Numbered from the stretch's first letter, positions 9,871 through 20,176 are shown. The stretch is 64,000 bases of DNA from Moraxella sp. VT-16-12 (GCF_002224245.2 NZ_NKHK02000004.1:62001-126000), one strand, 5' to 3'. A program made the numbers and translations. Notes: a model not told the origin generated them from the sequence alone.

Positions 9871-10509
9871 ATGGCGATTGGTTTAGTCGGTATAAAGCGT
9901 GGTATGACCCGAATCTTCACTGATGCAGGTGCTTCTATTCCTGTAACGGTGGTTGAGGTTAACGCAAACCGCATCTCGCAAATCAAGACAGTAGACACAG
10001 ATGGCTATAACGCAATTCAAATCACCACAGGTGAGCGTCGTGAAAGCCGTGTAACTGCTGCTCAAAAAGGACACTTTGCCAAAGCTGGTGTTGCTGCTGG
10101 TCGTGGTGTTTGGGAATTTCGTGCTGACGCAAGCGAACTTGAAGGTCGTGAAGTTGGTGCAAGCATCTTAGTTGATTTATTTGAAGTTGGTCAAATTGTT
10201 GATGTAACTGGTCAATCTAAGGGTAAAGGCTTTCAAGGTGGTGTAAAACGCCACAACTTCCGTACCCAAGATGCTTCTCATGGTAACTCTGTGTCGCATC
10301 GTGTGCTTGGTTCTACTGGTCAAAACCAGACACCAGGTAAAGTATTTAAAGGCAAAAAAATGCCAGGTCAAATGGGTAACAAACGTGTTACCGTTCAGGG
10401 CTTGGAAATTGTGTCTATTGATGCTGAAAAAGGGTTGCTAGTCATCAAAGGTGCACTACCAGGTGCCAATGGTGGTGATGTCATCGTGCGTCCATCAGTC
10501 AAGGCCTAG
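9871..10509 (+). CDS. rplC: Ribosomal protein uL3
   Basis: 212 residues. The central loop reaching the peptidyl-transferase region has [17 protein letters not shown], including the Gln that PrmB methylates in E. coli. It is one of the two assembly-initiating 50S proteins. It lies 48 bases after rpsJ with an AGAGGT ribosome site, in the same transcription unit. Confidence 0.98.
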   Translation: MAIGLVGIKRGMTRIFTDAGASIPVTVVEVNANRISQIKTVDTDGYNAIQITTGERRESRVTAAQKGHFAKAGVAAGRGVWEFRADASELEGREVGASILVDLFEVGQIVDVTGQSKGKGFQGGVKRHNFRTQDASHGNSVSHRVLGSTGQNQTPGKVFKGKKMPGQMGNKRVTVQGLEIVSIDAEKGLLVIKGALPGANGGDVIVRPSVKA

Positions 10510-10522
10510 TAAGGGGATTAAC

Positions 10523-11125
10523 GTGAATTTAAAAACTGTTACAGGTGCGGCGGTTGAATTATCAGAGACTATTTTTGGTCGTGAATTCAATGAAGCCTTA
10601 GTACACCAAGTCGTAACTGCTTACCTAGCTGGTGCTCGTCAAGGTACTCGTGCCCAAAAAACTCGTGGCGAAGTATCTGGTGGTGGCAAAAAGCCATGGC
10701 GTCAAAAAGGTACAGGTCGTGCTCGTGCGGGTTCTATTCGTGGACCTATTTGGGTTGGCGGTGGTCGTGCGTTTGCTGCTAAGCCACAAGACTGGTCGCA
10801 AAAAGTAAATCGTAAGATGTATCGTGGTGCAATGAGATGCATTTTGGCAGAGTTAGTACGTCAAGAGCGTCTGGTTTTGGTAGAAAACATTGCCGTTTCT
10901 GCACCAAAAACCAAAGAATTGATTGCAAAATTGGCTGAATTGAATGCACCACGTGCGTTAATTGTGAGCCATGAAGTTGATGAAAACTTATATTTGGCAG
11001 CACGCAATATCCCACATGTGAATGTGTTGGGTACTCGTGAGGTTGACCCTGTGAGCTTGGTGTCTTTTGATAAAGTCATCATGACTGTTGAAGCTGCTAA
11101 GCAATTTGAGGAGACGTTGGCATGA
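10523..11125 (+). CDS. rplD: Ribosomal protein uL4
   Basis: 200 residues from a GTG start at 10523 with AAGGGG about 7 bases upstream. A longer reading from 10451 would overlap rplC and has no ribosome site. The conserved tunnel loop is present ([20 protein letters not shown]). L4 lines the exit tunnel. In E. coli it also represses its own operon by binding the S10 leader, which makes the folded leader at 9262-9510 relevant. It overlaps rplW by 4 bases. Confidence 0.96.
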   Translation: MNLKTVTGAAVELSETIFGREFNEALVHQVVTAYLAGARQGTRAQKTRGEVSGGGKKPWRQKGTGRARAGSIRGPIWVGGGRAFAAKPQDWSQKVNRKMYRGAMRCILAELVRQERLVLVENIAVSAPKTKELIAKLAELNAPRALIVSHEVDENLYLAARNIPHVNVLGTREVDPVSLVSFDKVIMTVEAAKQFEETLA

Positions 11126-11451
11126 GTAACGCAAGATTATATCAAGTGCTAAAAGCACCTGTCTTCTCAGAAAAATCTCAACGTTTGGGCGATAGCCTTG
11201 GCGTACAAGTTTTTAAAGTTGATAGCAAAGCCACTAAGCGTGAAATCAAACAGGCGGTTGAAATGATGTTTGATGGTGTTGAAGTTGTTAAAGTAAACAC
11301 CCTAAATGTTAAAGGTAAAACTAAGCGTTTTGGTCGTGTGGTTGGTAAGCGTTCTGACTTTAAAAAGGCGTATGTAACCCTAAAAGCAGGTTCAGACGTA
11401 CAAATCGGTGCTGGTGAAGAATCCACTGGCGAAACAGCGACTAACGAATAA
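11122..11451 (+). CDS. rplW: Ribosomal protein uL23
   Basis: 109 residues, slightly longer than usual because of an acidic C-terminal tail ending [13 protein letters not shown]23 sits at the tunnel exit and docks trigger factor and SRP. The core with KSQRLGDS and [15 protein letters not shown] is typical. Coupled to rplD by an ATGA overlap. Confidence 0.97.
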   Translation: MSNARLYQVLKAPVFSEKSQRLGDSLGVQVFKVDSKATKREIKQAVEMMFDGVEVVKVNTLNVKGKTKRFGRVVGKRSDFKKAYVTLKAGSDVQIGAGEESTGETATNE

Positions 11452-11460
11452 GGAATTATC

Positions 11461-12288
11461 ATGCCTATCGTAAAAGCGAAACCCACATCACCAGGCCGCC
11501 GCTTTGTTGAAAAAGTTGTGCATCCACACCTTTATAAAGGTCGTCCTTATGCACCACTTTTAGAGTCAAAGTCTAAGTCCGGTGGACGTAACAACAACGG
11601 TCGTATCACTACCCGTCATATCGGTGGTGGTCATAAGCAACACTATCGTCTGATTGACTTTAAGCGTAATAAAGATGGCATTGTTGCAACTGTTGAGCGT
11701 ATTGAATATGACCCAAACCGCACTGCACACATCGCACTATTGAAGTATGCAGATGGTGAGCGTCGTTACATTATTGCTCCTAAAAAATTGGCAGTAGGCG
11801 ATCAGGTTCAATCTGGTGAAGGTTCTCCAATCCGCCCAGGTAACTGTTTGCCACTTAAAAATATCCCAGTGGGTACCACCATCCATAATATTGAGCTAAA
11901 AATTGGCAAAGGTGCACAAATTGCACGTTCTGCTGGTGCGGCAGTTCAATTGCTTGGTCGTGATGGTGCTTATGTGATTGTTCGTTTGCGTTCAGGCGAA
12001 ACTCGTCGCATTCACGCAAATTGTCGTGCAGTGGTTGGTGAAGTATCTAATACCGAAAACAACCTAAAATCACTTGGTAAAGCAGGTGCAGCACGTTGGC
12101 GTGGTGTTCGTCCTACTGTTCGTGGTACGGCGATGAACCCGATTGATCACCCACACGGTGGTGGTGAAGGACGTAACTTTGGTAAACACCCAACCAGTCC
12201 TTGGGGTCAGAAAGCTAAGGGTCTTAAAACCCGTTCTAATAAGCGTACTGACAGCATGATTATCCGTCGCCGTCGTGCCAAGAAATAA
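11461..12288 (+). CDS. rplB: Ribosomal protein uL2
   Basis: 275 residues. It contains [21 protein letters not shown] and the highly conserved [13 protein letters not shown] segment, whose His is needed for peptidyl-transferase assembly. Large-subunit RNA-binding protein that bridges to 30S. AAGGA ribosome site 5 bases before the ATG. Confidence 0.98.
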   Translation: MPIVKAKPTSPGRRFVEKVVHPHLYKGRPYAPLLESKSKSGGRNNNGRITTRHIGGGHKQHYRLIDFKRNKDGIVATVERIEYDPNRTAHIALLKYADGERRYIIAPKKLAVGDQVQSGEGSPIRPGNCLPLKNIPVGTTIHNIELKIGKGAQIARSAGAAVQLLGRDGAYVIVRLRSGETRRIHANCRAVVGEVSNTENNLKSLGKAGAARWRGVRPTVRGTAMNPIDHPHGGGEGRNFGKHPTSPWGQKAKGLKTRSNKRTDSMIIRRRRAKK

Positions 12289-12299
12289 AGGAAGAGTTT

Positions 12300-12575
12300 A
12301 TGCCTCGTTCGTTAAAAAAAGGCCCGTTTATTGATGCACATCTGTTTGCCAAGGTTGAAAATGCCCTTGAAACAAACAGCCGTAAGCCTATCAAAACTTG
12401 GTCTCGTCGTTCTATGATTTTACCACAAATGGTCGGTTTGACCATTTCTGTTCATAACGGTCGCACTCATGTGCCTGTGATTGTTAGCGAGCAAATGGTT
12501 GGTCATAAATTAGGTGAATTCGCTCCGACCCGTTCTTATCGTGGTCATGGCGTTGATAAGAAATCTAAGAGATAA
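12300..12575 (+). CDS. rpsS: Ribosomal protein uS19
   Basis: 91 residues with the family start [12 protein letters not shown] and the C-terminal segment [12 protein letters not shown]. It lies in the head of the 30S subunit and forms a complex with S13 contacting 23S rRNA. Eleven bases after rplB with GGAAGAG as ribosome site. Confidence 0.98.
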   Translation: MPRSLKKGPFIDAHLFAKVENALETNSRKPIKTWSRRSMILPQMVGLTISVHNGRTHVPVIVSEQMVGHKLGEFAPTRSYRGHGVDKKSKR

Positions 12576-12584
12576 GGTGATACC

Positions 12585-12914
12585 ATGGAAGTAACTGCAA
12601 AATTACGTGGTGCCGCCATTTCGGCACAAAAAGTAAGATTGGTTGCGGACGAAGTTCGTGGTAAGTCAATCGAGCGTGCTTTAGATATTTTGACATTTAG
12701 CAATAAAAAAGGTGCTAAATTGGTTAAAAAATGCCTACAATCAGCCATTGCAAATGCTGAGCACAACAATGGTTTGGATATTGATACATTGCGTGTTTCA
12801 ACGATTTATGTAGATGAAGGCATCACTTTGAAGCGTATTATGCCCCGTGCCAAGGGTCGTGCTGACCGCATCAGCAAACGTACTTGCCACATCACTGTTA
12901 AAGTAGGAGCATAA
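12585..12914 (+). CDS. rplV: Ribosomal protein uL22
   Basis: 109 residues. The long beta-hairpin that lines the exit tunnel is visible as [18 protein letters not shown]; changes in this loop give macrolide resistance in other bacteria. The loop looks full length, with no insertion or deletion apparent by eye. Confidence 0.98.
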   Translation: MEVTAKLRGAAISAQKVRLVADEVRGKSIERALDILTFSNKKGAKLVKKCLQSAIANAEHNNGLDIDTLRVSTIYVDEGITLKRIMPRAKGRADRISKRTCHITVKVGA

Positions 12915-12916
12915 TC

Positions 12917-13642
12917 ATGGGTCAAAAAGTTCATCCAATCGGTATTCGTTTGGGCGTCATCAAAAAGCACAATGCAAACTGGTACGCCAATCCAAAACAA
13001 TACTCTGAATATTTGCTAAATGACTTTAAAGTACGTGATTTTTTGCGTAACAAATTAAAAGAAGCCATGGTGAGCAATATCAGTATTGAGCGTCCTACAG
13101 GTGCTGCTAAAATTACCATTTCATCAGCTCGTCCAGGTGTGATTATTGGTAAGCAAGGTGCTGATATTGAAGCTCTGCAAAAAGAGTTGACTAAGATTAT
13201 GGGTGTCCCTGCTCAGGTAAACATTCAGGAGATTAGCCAGCCTGACTTAGATGCTCGTTTGGTAGCAGTGGGTATTGCCAATCAGCTAGAACGTCGTGTG
13301 ATGTTCCGTCGTGCTATGAAACGTGCGGTTCAAGGCACCATGCGTGCAGGTGCTGGCGGTATTAAAGTTGAGCTGTCAGGTCGTCTTGGTGGTGCTGAGA
13401 TTGCTCGTACAGAGTGGTATCGTGAAGGTCGTGTGCCATTGCATACTTTGCGTGCTGATATTGATTATGCAGAAGTTCGTGCAGAAACCACTTATGGCAC
13501 CATCGGTGTGAAAGTTTGGATTTTCCGCGGTGAAATTCTAGACGGCATGAATAGTGTTTACAATCCAGTTGCAGAAGATAAGACTCGTGCACCAAAACGC
13601 CGTGGTCGTACTAGCAACCGTCGCAATTCAGACAAGGGGTAA
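12917..13642 (+). CDS. rpsC: Ribosomal protein uS3
   Basis: 241 residues. The KH type II domain shows the GxxG loop ([12 protein letters not shown]) around residue 75-86, and the C-terminal domain has [22 protein letters not shown] shared by all S3 proteins. It forms the mRNA entry channel with S4 and S5. A basic tail ([15 protein letters not shown]) ends the protein. Two bases after rplV. Confidence 0.98.
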   Translation: MGQKVHPIGIRLGVIKKHNANWYANPKQYSEYLLNDFKVRDFLRNKLKEAMVSNISIERPTGAAKITISSARPGVIIGKQGADIEALQKELTKIMGVPAQVNIQEISQPDLDARLVAVGIANQLERRVMFRRAMKRAVQGTMRAGAGGIKVELSGRLGGAEIARTEWYREGRVPLHTLRADIDYAEVRAETTYGTIGVKVWIFRGEILDGMNSVYNPVAEDKTRAPKRRGRTSNRRNSDKG

Positions 13643-13645
13643 GCC

Positions 13646-14059
13646 ATGTTACAACCAAAACGCACCAAATTCCGCAAAATGCACAAAGGTCGTAACACAG
13701 GCCTTGCCCAACGTGGTAATACTGTTGCATTTGGCGAAATTGGTCTAAAATCTATCGGTCGCGGTCGCATGACTGCTCGCCAAATTGAAGCAGCTCGTCG
13801 TACCATTACTCGTCGTATTAAGCGTGGTGGTAAAATCTGGATTCGTGTGTTTCCAGATAAACCAATCACTGAGAAACCTTTGGAAGTACGTATGGGTAAA
13901 GGTAAAGGTCCAGTTGAGTACTGGGTGGCCGAAATTAAGCCGGGCAAAATGCTATATGAAATCCAAGGTGTGAGCGAAGAGCTTGCTCGTGAAGCATTGA
14001 CCTTAGCATCAGCTAAGCTACCTTTCAAAACCACCATTGTTAAACGGACGGTGATGTAA
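13646..14059 (+). CDS. rplP: Ribosomal protein uL16
   Basis: 137 residues starting [19 protein letters not shown], with the RPIT-type region read here as [19 protein letters not shown], where E. coli L16 is hydroxylated by RoxA on an Arg. It organises the A-site tRNA elbow region of 23S rRNA. Its stop overlaps the rpmC start (TAATG). Confidence 0.98.
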   Translation: MLQPKRTKFRKMHKGRNTGLAQRGNTVAFGEIGLKSIGRGRMTARQIEAARRTITRRIKRGGKIWIRVFPDKPITEKPLEVRMGKGKGPVEYWVAEIKPGKMLYEIQGVSEELAREALTLASAKLPFKTTIVKRTVM

Positions 14060-14256
14060 TGAAAACAAGCGAATTACGTGAAAAATCAGTAGAAGAGCTG
14101 GCTACATTGCTTGACGAAAAGCAACTGGATGCATTTCGCCTACGCATGGCAAAAGCAACAGGTCAGCTAGCAAATACTCATGAAGTCAAAGCAAACCGCC
14201 GTGTTATTGCAAAAATTTTGACTTTGCTTAACGAGAAACAAAGGGGCAACGCATGA
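14059..14256 (+). CDS. rpmC: Ribosomal protein uL29
   Basis: 65-residue two-helix protein with [16 protein letters not shown] and [12 protein letters not shown]. It sits beside L23 at the tunnel exit. It overlaps both neighbours by 1-4 bases, the tightest spacing of the operon. Confidence 0.97.
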   Translation: MKTSELREKSVEELATLLDEKQLDAFRLRMAKATGQLANTHEVKANRRVIAKILTLLNEKQRGNA

Positions 14257-14525
14257 GTACAAATACCCAAAACCAAGAAGTTGGCGTGGTGACTGGTAAA
14301 GTTGTCAGCAACAAGATGGACAAATCTATCACCGTCCTAGTTGAACGTCAAATTCGCCACGAAAAATATGGCAAGCAAATTCGTCGTTCTACAAAGCTAA
14401 AAGCTCATGACGAAAACAATGTTTGTCAAGAAGGTGACATCGTACGCATCAAAGAAACTCGTCCAATTTCAAAGACCAAAACTTGGACTTTGGTGGACGT
14501 GGTGGAAACTGCGGTAAAAATTTAA
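14253..14525 (+). CDS. rpsQ: Ribosomal protein uS17
   Basis: 90-residue OB-fold protein with [18 protein letters not shown] and [18 protein letters not shown]. Primary 16S rRNA binder and last gene of the S10 operon proper. The next gene starts 130 bases later behind a new promoter. Confidence 0.97.
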   Translation: MSTNTQNQEVGVVTGKVVSNKMDKSITVLVERQIRHEKYGKQIRRSTKLKAHDENNVCQEGDIVRIKETRPISKTKTWTLVDVVETAVKI

Positions 14526-14530
14526 GCTAT

Positions 14531-14559
14531 TTGCATTAAAAGTCATTTGCGAGTATAAT
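14531..14559 (+). promoter_or_regulatory. spc operon promoter
   Basis: TTGCAT (14531-14536), 17 bases, TATAAT (14554-14559), in the 130-base gap between rpsQ and rplN. Position and quality make it the likely start of the spc unit, added to any read-through from S10. Confidence 0.7.
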
Positions 14560-14626
14560 AAACGCCTTTAAAGTGTTTATCTACCAAATTTATGCAAAAT
14601 AGCATAAATTTGGAGCAAATGACTTT
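14539..14626 (+). repeat. Nested inverted repeats at the S10-spc junction
   Basis: The outer arms are 12 bases each and exact: AAAGTCATTTGC (14539-14550) with GCAAATGACTTT (14615-14626). Inside lies a perfect 12-base hairpin, CCAAATTTATGC (14584-14595) with GCATAAATTTGG (14602-14613) and a 6-base loop. No T-run follows, so it is not a standard terminator. Transcripts from the spc promoter would contain only the inner hairpin; read-through mRNA from S10 would form the whole stacked structure. That could act as a processing site or mark the mRNA origin, which is inference. Confidence 0.75.
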
Positions 14627-14655
14627 ATTGTATTATTATTTTATGGAGTCATGCG

Positions 14656-15024
14656 ATGATTCAGACTGAAACAATGCTGGAAGTTGCAGATAATAGTGGT
14701 GCGAGACGTGTACAGTGCATTAAAGTACTAGGAGGCTCGCATCGTCGTTATGCATCAGTTGGCGATATTATCAAAGTAACGGTTAAGGAAGCGATTCCAC
14801 GTGGTCGTGTTAAAAAAGGCGACGTGATGAATGCAGTTGTGGTACGTACCAAAAAAGGCGTACGCCGTCCTGATGGTTCTGTTCTACGTTTTGATGACAA
14901 TGCGGCAGTTATTCTAAATAACAATAAAGCCCCCATTGCAACTCGTATTTTTGGACCTGTTACCCGTGAACTACGTGGTGAACAATTTATGAAGATTGTT
15001 TCACTAGCACCAGAAGTACTGTAA
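14656..15024 (+). CDS. rplN: Ribosomal protein uL14
   Basis: 122 residues beginning [19 protein letters not shown], the invariant L14 start, and containing [17 protein letters not shown]. It forms an inter-subunit bridge and the RsfS docking site. First gene of the spc operon, with GGAG 10 bases before the ATG. Confidence 0.98.
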   Translation: MIQTETMLEVADNSGARRVQCIKVLGGSHRRYASVGDIIKVTVKEAIPRGRVKKGDVMNAVVVRTKKGVRRPDGSVLRFDDNAAVILNNNKAPIATRIFGPVTRELRGEQFMKIVSLAPEVL

Positions 15025-15039
15025 ACTTAGAGGCTATCT

Positions 15040-15357
15040 ATGGCAAAGTTACGCAAAGGCGATACCGTGATTGTGATTGTTGGTAAAGATAAAGGCAAGC
15101 AAGGCACAATTTTGGCGGTAAAAGCAGACCGTGTCAAAGTGGAAGGCATTAACATTGTAACCAAACACCAAAAACCCAATCAAATGTTGGGCAAAGAAGG
15201 TGGTATTGTTAAGCAAGAAGCATTTTTACACATTTCAAATGTTGCGATTTATAACGCAAACACCCAAAAAGCAGACCGTATTGCTTACCAAGTGAACGAA
15301 GAGGGTAAAAAAGTCCGTATTTATCGTTCCACTGGTGAAGTAGTGGCGACTGCATAA
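15040..15357 (+). CDS. rplX: Ribosomal protein uL24
   Basis: 105 residues. The KOW motif is at the N-terminus ([19 protein letters not shown]). Assembly initiator of the 50S subunit near the tunnel exit. Fifteen bases after rplN. Confidence 0.97.
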   Translation: MAKLRKGDTVIVIVGKDKGKQGTILAVKADRVKVEGINIVTKHQKPNQMLGKEGGIVKQEAFLHISNVAIYNANTQKADRIAYQVNEEGKKVRIYRSTGEVVATA

Positions 15358-15377
15358 GATACTAAGGGTAATTAGTA

Positions 15378-15914
15378 ATGGCAAGATTAAAATCATTATA
15401 TAATGGCAAGCTAAAACAGCAAATCAAAGATGAGCTTGGTTTAGAAAATGTCATGCAAGTACCAAAAATCACCAAAATCACTTTAAATATGGGTGTTGGT
15501 GGTGCAGCACAAGATAAAAAACTACTAGAAGGTGCTTTGGCGGATATGACTGTCATCGCAGGTCAAAAACCTGTGGTTACTAAAGCTCGTAAGTCAGTTG
15601 CTGGATTTAAAATTCGTGAAGAGTGGCCAATTGGTTGTAAAGTTACTCTTCGTGGTGAGCAAATGTATGAATTTTTAGACCGTTTGATTGCAATTGCGAT
15701 TCCTCGTATTCGTGATTTTCGTGGTTTTTCAGCCAAAGCTTTTGATGGTCGTGGTAACTATTCATTAGGTATCAAAGAGCAAATTGTTTTCCCAGAAGTT
15801 GATTTTGATAAGATTGACCGTATCCGTGGTCTTGACATCACCATCACAACGACTGCTACCAATGACGACCAAGGTCGTGCATTGCTAAAAGCATTCGGTT
15901 TTCCATTTAAGTAA
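15378..15914 (+). CDS. rplE: Ribosomal protein uL5
   Basis: 178 residues with [16 protein letters not shown] and the C-terminal [21 protein letters not shown]. It binds 5S rRNA with L18 and L25 and contacts P-site tRNA. Spacing to rplX is 20 bases. In E. coli the rplE start is where S8 represses the spc operon; I cannot confirm that fold here. Confidence 0.98.
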   Translation: MARLKSLYNGKLKQQIKDELGLENVMQVPKITKITLNMGVGGAAQDKKLLEGALADMTVIAGQKPVVTKARKSVAGFKIREEWPIGCKVTLRGEQMYEFLDRLIAIAIPRIRDFRGFSAKAFDGRGNYSLGIKEQIVFPEVDFDKIDRIRGLDITITTTATNDDQGRALLKAFGFPFK

Positions 15915-15923
15915 GGTAACGTT

Positions 15924-16229
15924 ATGGCTAAAATGAGCATGATTAATCGCGAATTAAAACGCGAAAAATGTGTGGCTAAGTACGCCGAAAAGCGTGCCGC
16001 CTTAAAAGCAGTCATCAGTGATGTGAATGCAAGTGATGAAGAGCGTTTAGATGCCATGCTTGCTTTACAGGCATTGCCACGTAACTCATCTCCAGTACGT
16101 TTACGTAATCGTTGTGGCTTGACTGGTCGTCCACATGGTTATTTCCGTAAGTTTGGTTTATCACGTAACAAGTTGCGTGAGCGTGTAATGCAAGGCGATG
16201 TGCCTGGTGTTCGTAAAGCTAGTTGGTAA
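15924..16229 (+). CDS. rpsN: Ribosomal protein uS14, zinc-free form
   Basis: 101 residues, the long form of S14. The C-terminal half has [20 protein letters not shown] with only one Cys and no CxxC pairs, so this is the zinc-independent (C-minus) version. The L36 protein at 20177 keeps its zinc ligands. Confidence 0.97.
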   Translation: MAKMSMINRELKREKCVAKYAEKRAALKAVISDVNASDEERLDAMLALQALPRNSSPVRLRNRCGLTGRPHGYFRKFGLSRNKLRERVMQGDVPGVRKASW

Positions 16230-16239
16230 GGAGCAAGCC

Positions 16240-16638
16240 ATGAGTATGCAAGACCCAGTTGCTGATATGCTAACCCGTATCCGTAACGCACAATCAAGAA
16301 ATAAGCCAGCCGTTTCTATGCCTGCATCAAAACTACGTAAGTCTATTGCTGATTTATTGGTTGCTGAGGGATATTTAACTTCTGCTGAGGTTGTGGAAGG
16401 TGAGAACGGAAAAAGTGTTCTTAATATTGAGCTAAAATACCATCAAGGTCAAGGCGTTATTGCAGAATTAAAACGTTATAGTCGTCCTGGTCTTCGTCAG
16501 TATCGCAGTAAAGATGAGCTACCAAGTGTCAAAAAAGGCTTGGGTGTGGCCATTATTTCTACCAGCAAAGGCTTGATGAGTGATCGTACAGCACGCCAAG
16601 CAGGTATTGGTGGCGAAGTGATTGCATTGGTTTCTTAG
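16240..16638 (+). CDS. rpsH: Ribosomal protein uS8
   Basis: 132 residues from ATG 16240, preceded by AAGGAG ending about 6 bases upstream. A longer reading from 16198 overlaps rpsN and is unlikely. [18 protein letters not shown] and the end [19 protein letters not shown]-like segment are family hallmarks. S8 binds helix 21 of 16S rRNA and represses the spc operon in E. coli. Confidence 0.97.
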   Translation: MSMQDPVADMLTRIRNAQSRNKPAVSMPASKLRKSIADLLVAEGYLTSAEVVEGENGKSVLNIELKYHQGQGVIAELKRYSRPGLRQYRSKDELPSVKKGLGVAIISTSKGLMSDRTARQAGIGGEVIALVS

Positions 16639-16657
16639 TCAATTTCTGTATTAAATC

Positions 16658-16724
16658 AAATAATCCTTGGTTTGCACTAAGGATTATTTGTGTTATAATA
16701 GTTTGCTTTCTTGATTATCAAGAA
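16658..16724 (+). repeat. Two dyads around the rplF promoter
   Basis: The first is AAATAATCCTT (16658-16668) with AAGGATTATTT (16679-16689), an exact 11-base stem whose 10-base loop holds most of the -35 box. The second is TTCTTGAT (16708-16715) with ATCAAGAA (16717-16724), a 17-base palindrome in the 5' UTR followed by TTTTT. They fill the 141-base gap between rpsH and rplF. Either could be an operator or an RNA hairpin. Confidence 0.6.
16672..16699 (+). promoter_or_regulatory. Internal promoter before rplF
   Basis: TTGCAC (16672-16677), 16 bases, TATAAT (16694-16699), about 80 bases before rplF. It splits the spc gene set into an upstream part (rplN-rpsH) and a downstream part (rplF-rpmJ). 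The -35 matches the TTGCA pattern of the S10 and spc promoters and is enclosed by a perfect inverted repeat. Confidence 0.55.
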
Positions 16725-16779
16725 GTTTTTCATGACATCAGTAATTACAGATGTTGTTTTCATTTGAAAGGATATTAAT

Positions 16780-17313
16780 ATGTCTCGTGTGGCAAAAGCC
16801 CCAGTAACGCTGCCAGCTGGTACTAGCGTTACTTTGAACGGTCGGCAGGTTGAAGTGAAAGGCAAAAATGGTTCTTTGTCTTTACACCTGCACGATTTGG
16901 TCGAGCTTAAACAAGAGGATAATGCTGTTACTCTTGTTCCTGTAAAAAACACCAAAGAAGCGTGGATGCACACAGGTACTGTACGTGCATTGTTAAACAA
17001 TATGGTTCAAGGTGTTACTAATGGTTTTGAGCGTCGTTTACAGCTTATTGGTGTTGGTTATCGTGCTCAGGTTGCAGGTAATGTGGTTAATTTGAACTTA
17101 GGTTTTTCACACCCAATTGCTTATAGCTTACCAGAAGGTGTTACTGCTGAAAGCCCAAGCCAAACTGAAATCGTTTTAAAATCAAACGACAAGCAAAAAT
17201 TGGGTCAAGCAGCCGCAAAAATCCGTAGTTTCCGTCCGCCAGAGCCTTATAAAGGTAAAGGTGTTCGTTATAGCGACGAAGTTGTTCTTCGTAAAGAAGC
17301 TAAGAAAAAATAA
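16780..17313 (+). CDS. rplF: Ribosomal protein uL6
   Basis: 177 residues with two repeated domains and the C-terminal signature [14 protein letters not shown], which contacts the sarcin-ricin loop region. AAAGGA ribosome site. First gene after the internal promoter. Confidence 0.98.
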   Translation: MSRVAKAPVTLPAGTSVTLNGRQVEVKGKNGSLSLHLHDLVELKQEDNAVTLVPVKNTKEAWMHTGTVRALLNNMVQGVTNGFERRLQLIGVGYRAQVAGNVVNLNLGFSHPIAYSLPEGVTAESPSQTEIVLKSNDKQKLGQAAAKIRSFRPPEPYKGKGVRYSDEVVLRKEAKKK

Positions 17314-17329
17314 GATAAGGTGAGCAAAC

Positions 17330-17680
17330 ATGTTTGATAAAAAATCCGCTCGTCTTCGTCGAGCAAAGAAAACTCGTGCCCATATCCGTCAATTAGGTGC
17401 TAACCGTTTGACTGTTACTCGCACCCCACGCCATATTTATGCACAAATCATCGCACCAACAGGTGGCGTTGTGATTGCACAAGCATCAACCTTGGATGCA
17501 AGCCTTCGTTCTGGTGTTACTGGTAACGTTGAGGCAGCAAAAGCAGTAGGTGCATTGATTGCAGAACGTGCAAAAGCTGCGGGCATCACTAAGGTTGCAT
17601 TTGACCGTAGTGGTTTTAAATATCATGGCCGTGTTAAAGCATTAGCTGACGCTGCTCGTGAAAACGGATTGGAGTTCTAA
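17330..17680 (+). CDS. rplR: Ribosomal protein uL18
   Basis: 116 residues with a basic N-terminus ([17 protein letters not shown]) and C-terminal [20 protein letters not shown]. It binds 5S rRNA together with L5. Confidence 0.98.
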   Translation: MFDKKSARLRRAKKTRAHIRQLGANRLTVTRTPRHIYAQIIAPTGGVVIAQASTLDASLRSGVTGNVEAAKAVGALIAERAKAAGITKVAFDRSGFKYHGRVKALADAARENGLEF

Positions 17681-17682
17681 TC

Positions 17683-18180
17683 ATGGCAAAAGTTGAACAA
17701 ACTGACGGTTTGGTAGAAAAATTAGTTGCCGTTGACCGTGTGGCAAAAGTTGTAAAAGGTGGTCGTATTTTTTCTTTCACAGCGTTAACCGTTGTGGGAG
17801 ATGGTAATGGTCGTGTGGGTTTTGGTCGTGGCAAGGCTCGTGAAGTGCCTGCTGCTATTCAAAAAGCGCTTGAAGCTGCTAAGCGTAATATGATTACTGT
17901 TGAGCTTGCTGGCACCACTTTGCAGCATCCTATTAATGCTCGTCATGGTGCATCAAAAGTTTATATGCAACCTGCATCAGAGGGTACTGGTGTTATTGCT
18001 GGTGGTGCAATGCGTGCTGTACTTGAAGTTGCTGGTGTACAAGACGTACTTGCTAAATGTTATGGCTCAACCAATGCTGCTAACGTTGTGCAAGCAACTT
18101 TTAAGGGTTTGCGTGATATGGTTTCACCAGAACAAATCGCTGCTAAGCGTGGTAAGTCTGTTGAAGAAATTTTGGGCTAA
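17683..18180 (+). CDS. rpsE: Ribosomal protein uS5
   Basis: 165 residues. The N-terminal dsRBD-like fold has [20 protein letters not shown], and [14 protein letters not shown] is the loop mutated in spectinomycin-resistant and ram strains elsewhere. It forms the mRNA entrance with S3 and S4. Two bases after rplR. Confidence 0.98.
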   Translation: MAKVEQTDGLVEKLVAVDRVAKVVKGGRIFSFTALTVVGDGNGRVGFGRGKAREVPAAIQKALEAAKRNMITVELAGTTLQHPINARHGASKVYMQPASEGTGVIAGGAMRAVLEVAGVQDVLAKCYGSTNAANVVQATFKGLRDMVSPEQIAAKRGKSVEEILG

Positions 18181-18197
18181 GAGATAGGTGAATTGTT

Positions 18198-18377
18198 ATG
18201 AAAACAATGAAAGTTACTCAAATCAAATCAAGTAGCCATCGCTTAGCAAGCCATAAAGCTTGCCTAAAAGGTTTGGGTCTACGCCGTATTGGTCATACCG
18301 TTGAGGTGGAAGACACGCCTTCTACTCGTGGCATGGTGAATCGTGTGCATTACATGGTTAAAGTGGAGGAAGCATAA
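18198..18377 (+). CDS. rpmD: Ribosomal protein uL30
   Basis: 59 residues, short enough to be missed by length cut-offs. The product starts [16 protein letters not shown] and contains [20 protein letters not shown], characteristic of L30. It lies between rpsE and rplO, where the family is always found. Its TAA overlaps the rplO ATG (TAATG). Confidence 0.95.
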   Translation: MKTMKVTQIKSSSHRLASHKACLKGLGLRRIGHTVEVEDTPSTRGMVNRVHYMVKVEEA

Positions 18378-18817
18378 TGGTTCTTCGTTTAAATGAACTT
18401 GCACCTGCCATTGGTGCAAAAAAAGTTGCCCAACGCCGTGGTCGTGGTATTGGCTCAGGCTTAGGTAAGACAGGCGGTCGTGGTATTAAAGGTCAGACTT
18501 CACGTTCAGGCTCAAGCATTCCAGTGGGATTTGAAGGTGGTCAAATGCCCATCTATCGTCGTTTGCCAAAATTTGGTTTTACTAGCCAACTTGCTTTGGC
18601 AACTGCTGAGGTTCGTTTGTCTGAGCTTAACAAAATTGAAGGCAATGAGGTAACTTTGGAAACCTTAAAAGCTGCTAATATCATTCGTGGCGATATGAAG
18701 CGTGCTCGTATTATTTTATCTGGTAAGATTGAGCGTGCATTGACTTTTAAGGGTGTAAAAGTAACCAAAGGTGCAAAAGAAGCGATCGTTGCTGTTGGCG
18801 GTAGTGTTGAGGAATAA
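18377..18817 (+). CDS. rplO: Ribosomal protein uL15
   Basis: 146 residues with the Gly/Arg-rich N-terminal extension ([17 protein letters not shown]) that penetrates 23S rRNA, and [11 protein letters not shown]. Assembly-late 50S protein. Translationally coupled to rpmD and 3 bases ahead of secY. Confidence 0.98.
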   Translation: MVLRLNELAPAIGAKKVAQRRGRGIGSGLGKTGGRGIKGQTSRSGSSIPVGFEGGQMPIYRRLPKFGFTSQLALATAEVRLSELNKIEGNEVTLETLKAANIIRGDMKRARIILSGKIERALTFKGVKVTKGAKEAIVAVGGSVEE

Positions 18818-18820
18818 CCT

Positions 18821-20161
18821 ATGTCCAAGCAATCAGTGTCCAAATCAGGTATTCCACTAAATCCCATCACATTTGTCCGCAAATATGATGAGTTGTGGAG
18901 ACGTATGTTATTTTTGATAGGGGCATTGATTGTTTATCGTTTAGGTTCCCATGTACCTGTGCCGGGTATTAATCCTGTTGCTTTGGCAGATTTTTTTGAT
19001 GCAGGCAAAGATACCTTTTTAGGTATGTTTAATATGTTTTCTGGCGGTGCCTTGGAACGTATGTCCATTATGGCACTTGGGATTATGCCGTATATTTCAG
19101 CATCTATTGTGGTGCAGATGATGTCGGCAGTTGTCCCATCGTTAGAAGCATTAAAAAAAGAAGGTGAAACAGGTCGGCGCACTTTGAGTAAATATACTCG
19201 TCAAGGCACATTGGCATTGGCCTTTGTACAGGCGGTTGGCATGTCAGCTGGCTTGATTGCTGGTGGTTTGACTTTATCATCAGGATTGAGTTTTTATATC
19301 CCTGCGGTAACTTCCTTGGTTGCAGGCTCCATGTTCTTGATGTGGCTTGGTGAGCAGATTACTGAGCGTGGCATTGGTAATGGTATCTCCATGCTGATTT
19401 TTGCAGGAATCATTGCAAGTGCTCCAAACATGATTTCAGGGGCTTTGGCAAGCGGCAGTGGTAGTGGCAGAGATTTATTGGTTTTGTTGATTTTTGCTGT
19501 GCTTGGCGTAGCGGTTACTGCTGGTATTGTTTATATGGAACGTGCCCAAAGACGAGTTCCTGTCAATTATGCCCAAAAGCTACAAGAAGGTCGTAAGATT
19601 TATGCTCAACAACAAGCACATTTGCCTTTAAAATTAAACATGGCAGGGGTAATTCCTGCAATTTTTGCCAGTTCTCTGCTGATGTTGCCTGCCAGTTTGG
19701 GTCAGTTCTCAGGAGCATCTGAAAATCCAAGTACCATACAAGTAATTTTGCAAAATATCTCTTTGGTATTGCAATTTGGTAGTCCGTTATATCTGCTAGT
19801 TTTTGGTGTTTTAATCATCTTCTTTTGTTATTTTTATACTGCATTGATGTTTAATCCCAAAGAAGTGGCAGAAAATTTAAAGCGTAGTGGGGCTTATATT
19901 CCAGGTATTCGACCAGGTCAGCAAACTAAGCGTTATTTGGATTTTGTATTAAATCGCCTAACTTTTATTGGGGCGATGTATATGACGGTCATTTGCCTTA
20001 TGCCAATGGTGATTCAGTCTGCTTTTGGTATGCCATTGCCTTTGGGTGGTGCATCTTTGTTGATTATGGTGGTGGTATTGATGGATTTTATTGCACAAGT
20101 GCAAGCGCATATTATGACGCATCAATATCATGACCAAACTTTAATTAAATCATCTCGTTGA
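18821..20161 (+). CDS. secY: Protein translocase channel SecY
   Basis: 446 residues with ten membrane segments. TM1 is near residues 28-45, the plug region follows (ALADFFDAGK), and the cytosolic loops with RRTLSKYTRQGT and AQRRVPVNYAQK bind SecA and ribosomes. It forms the SecYEG channel for export and membrane insertion; BRO is instead predicted to use Tat. Its place within the spc cluster is universal. Confidence 0.98.
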   Translation: MSKQSVSKSGIPLNPITFVRKYDELWRRMLFLIGALIVYRLGSHVPVPGINPVALADFFDAGKDTFLGMFNMFSGGALERMSIMALGIMPYISASIVVQMMSAVVPSLEALKKEGETGRRTLSKYTRQGTLALAFVQAVGMSAGLIAGGLTLSSGLSFYIPAVTSLVAGSMFLMWLGEQITERGIGNGISMLIFAGIIASAPNMISGALASGSGSGRDLLVLLIFAVLGVAVTAGIVYMERAQRRVPVNYAQKLQEGRKIYAQQQAHLPLKLNMAGVIPAIFASSLLMLPASLGQFSGASENPSTIQVILQNISLVLQFGSPLYLLVFGVLIIFFCYFYTALMFNPKEVAENLKRSGAYIPGIRPGQQTKRYLDFVLNRLTFIGAMYMTVICLMPMVIQSAFGMPLPLGGASLLIMVVVLMDFIAQVQAHIMTHQYHDQTLIKSSR

Positions 20162-20176
20162 TGAATGGAGTTAGCT

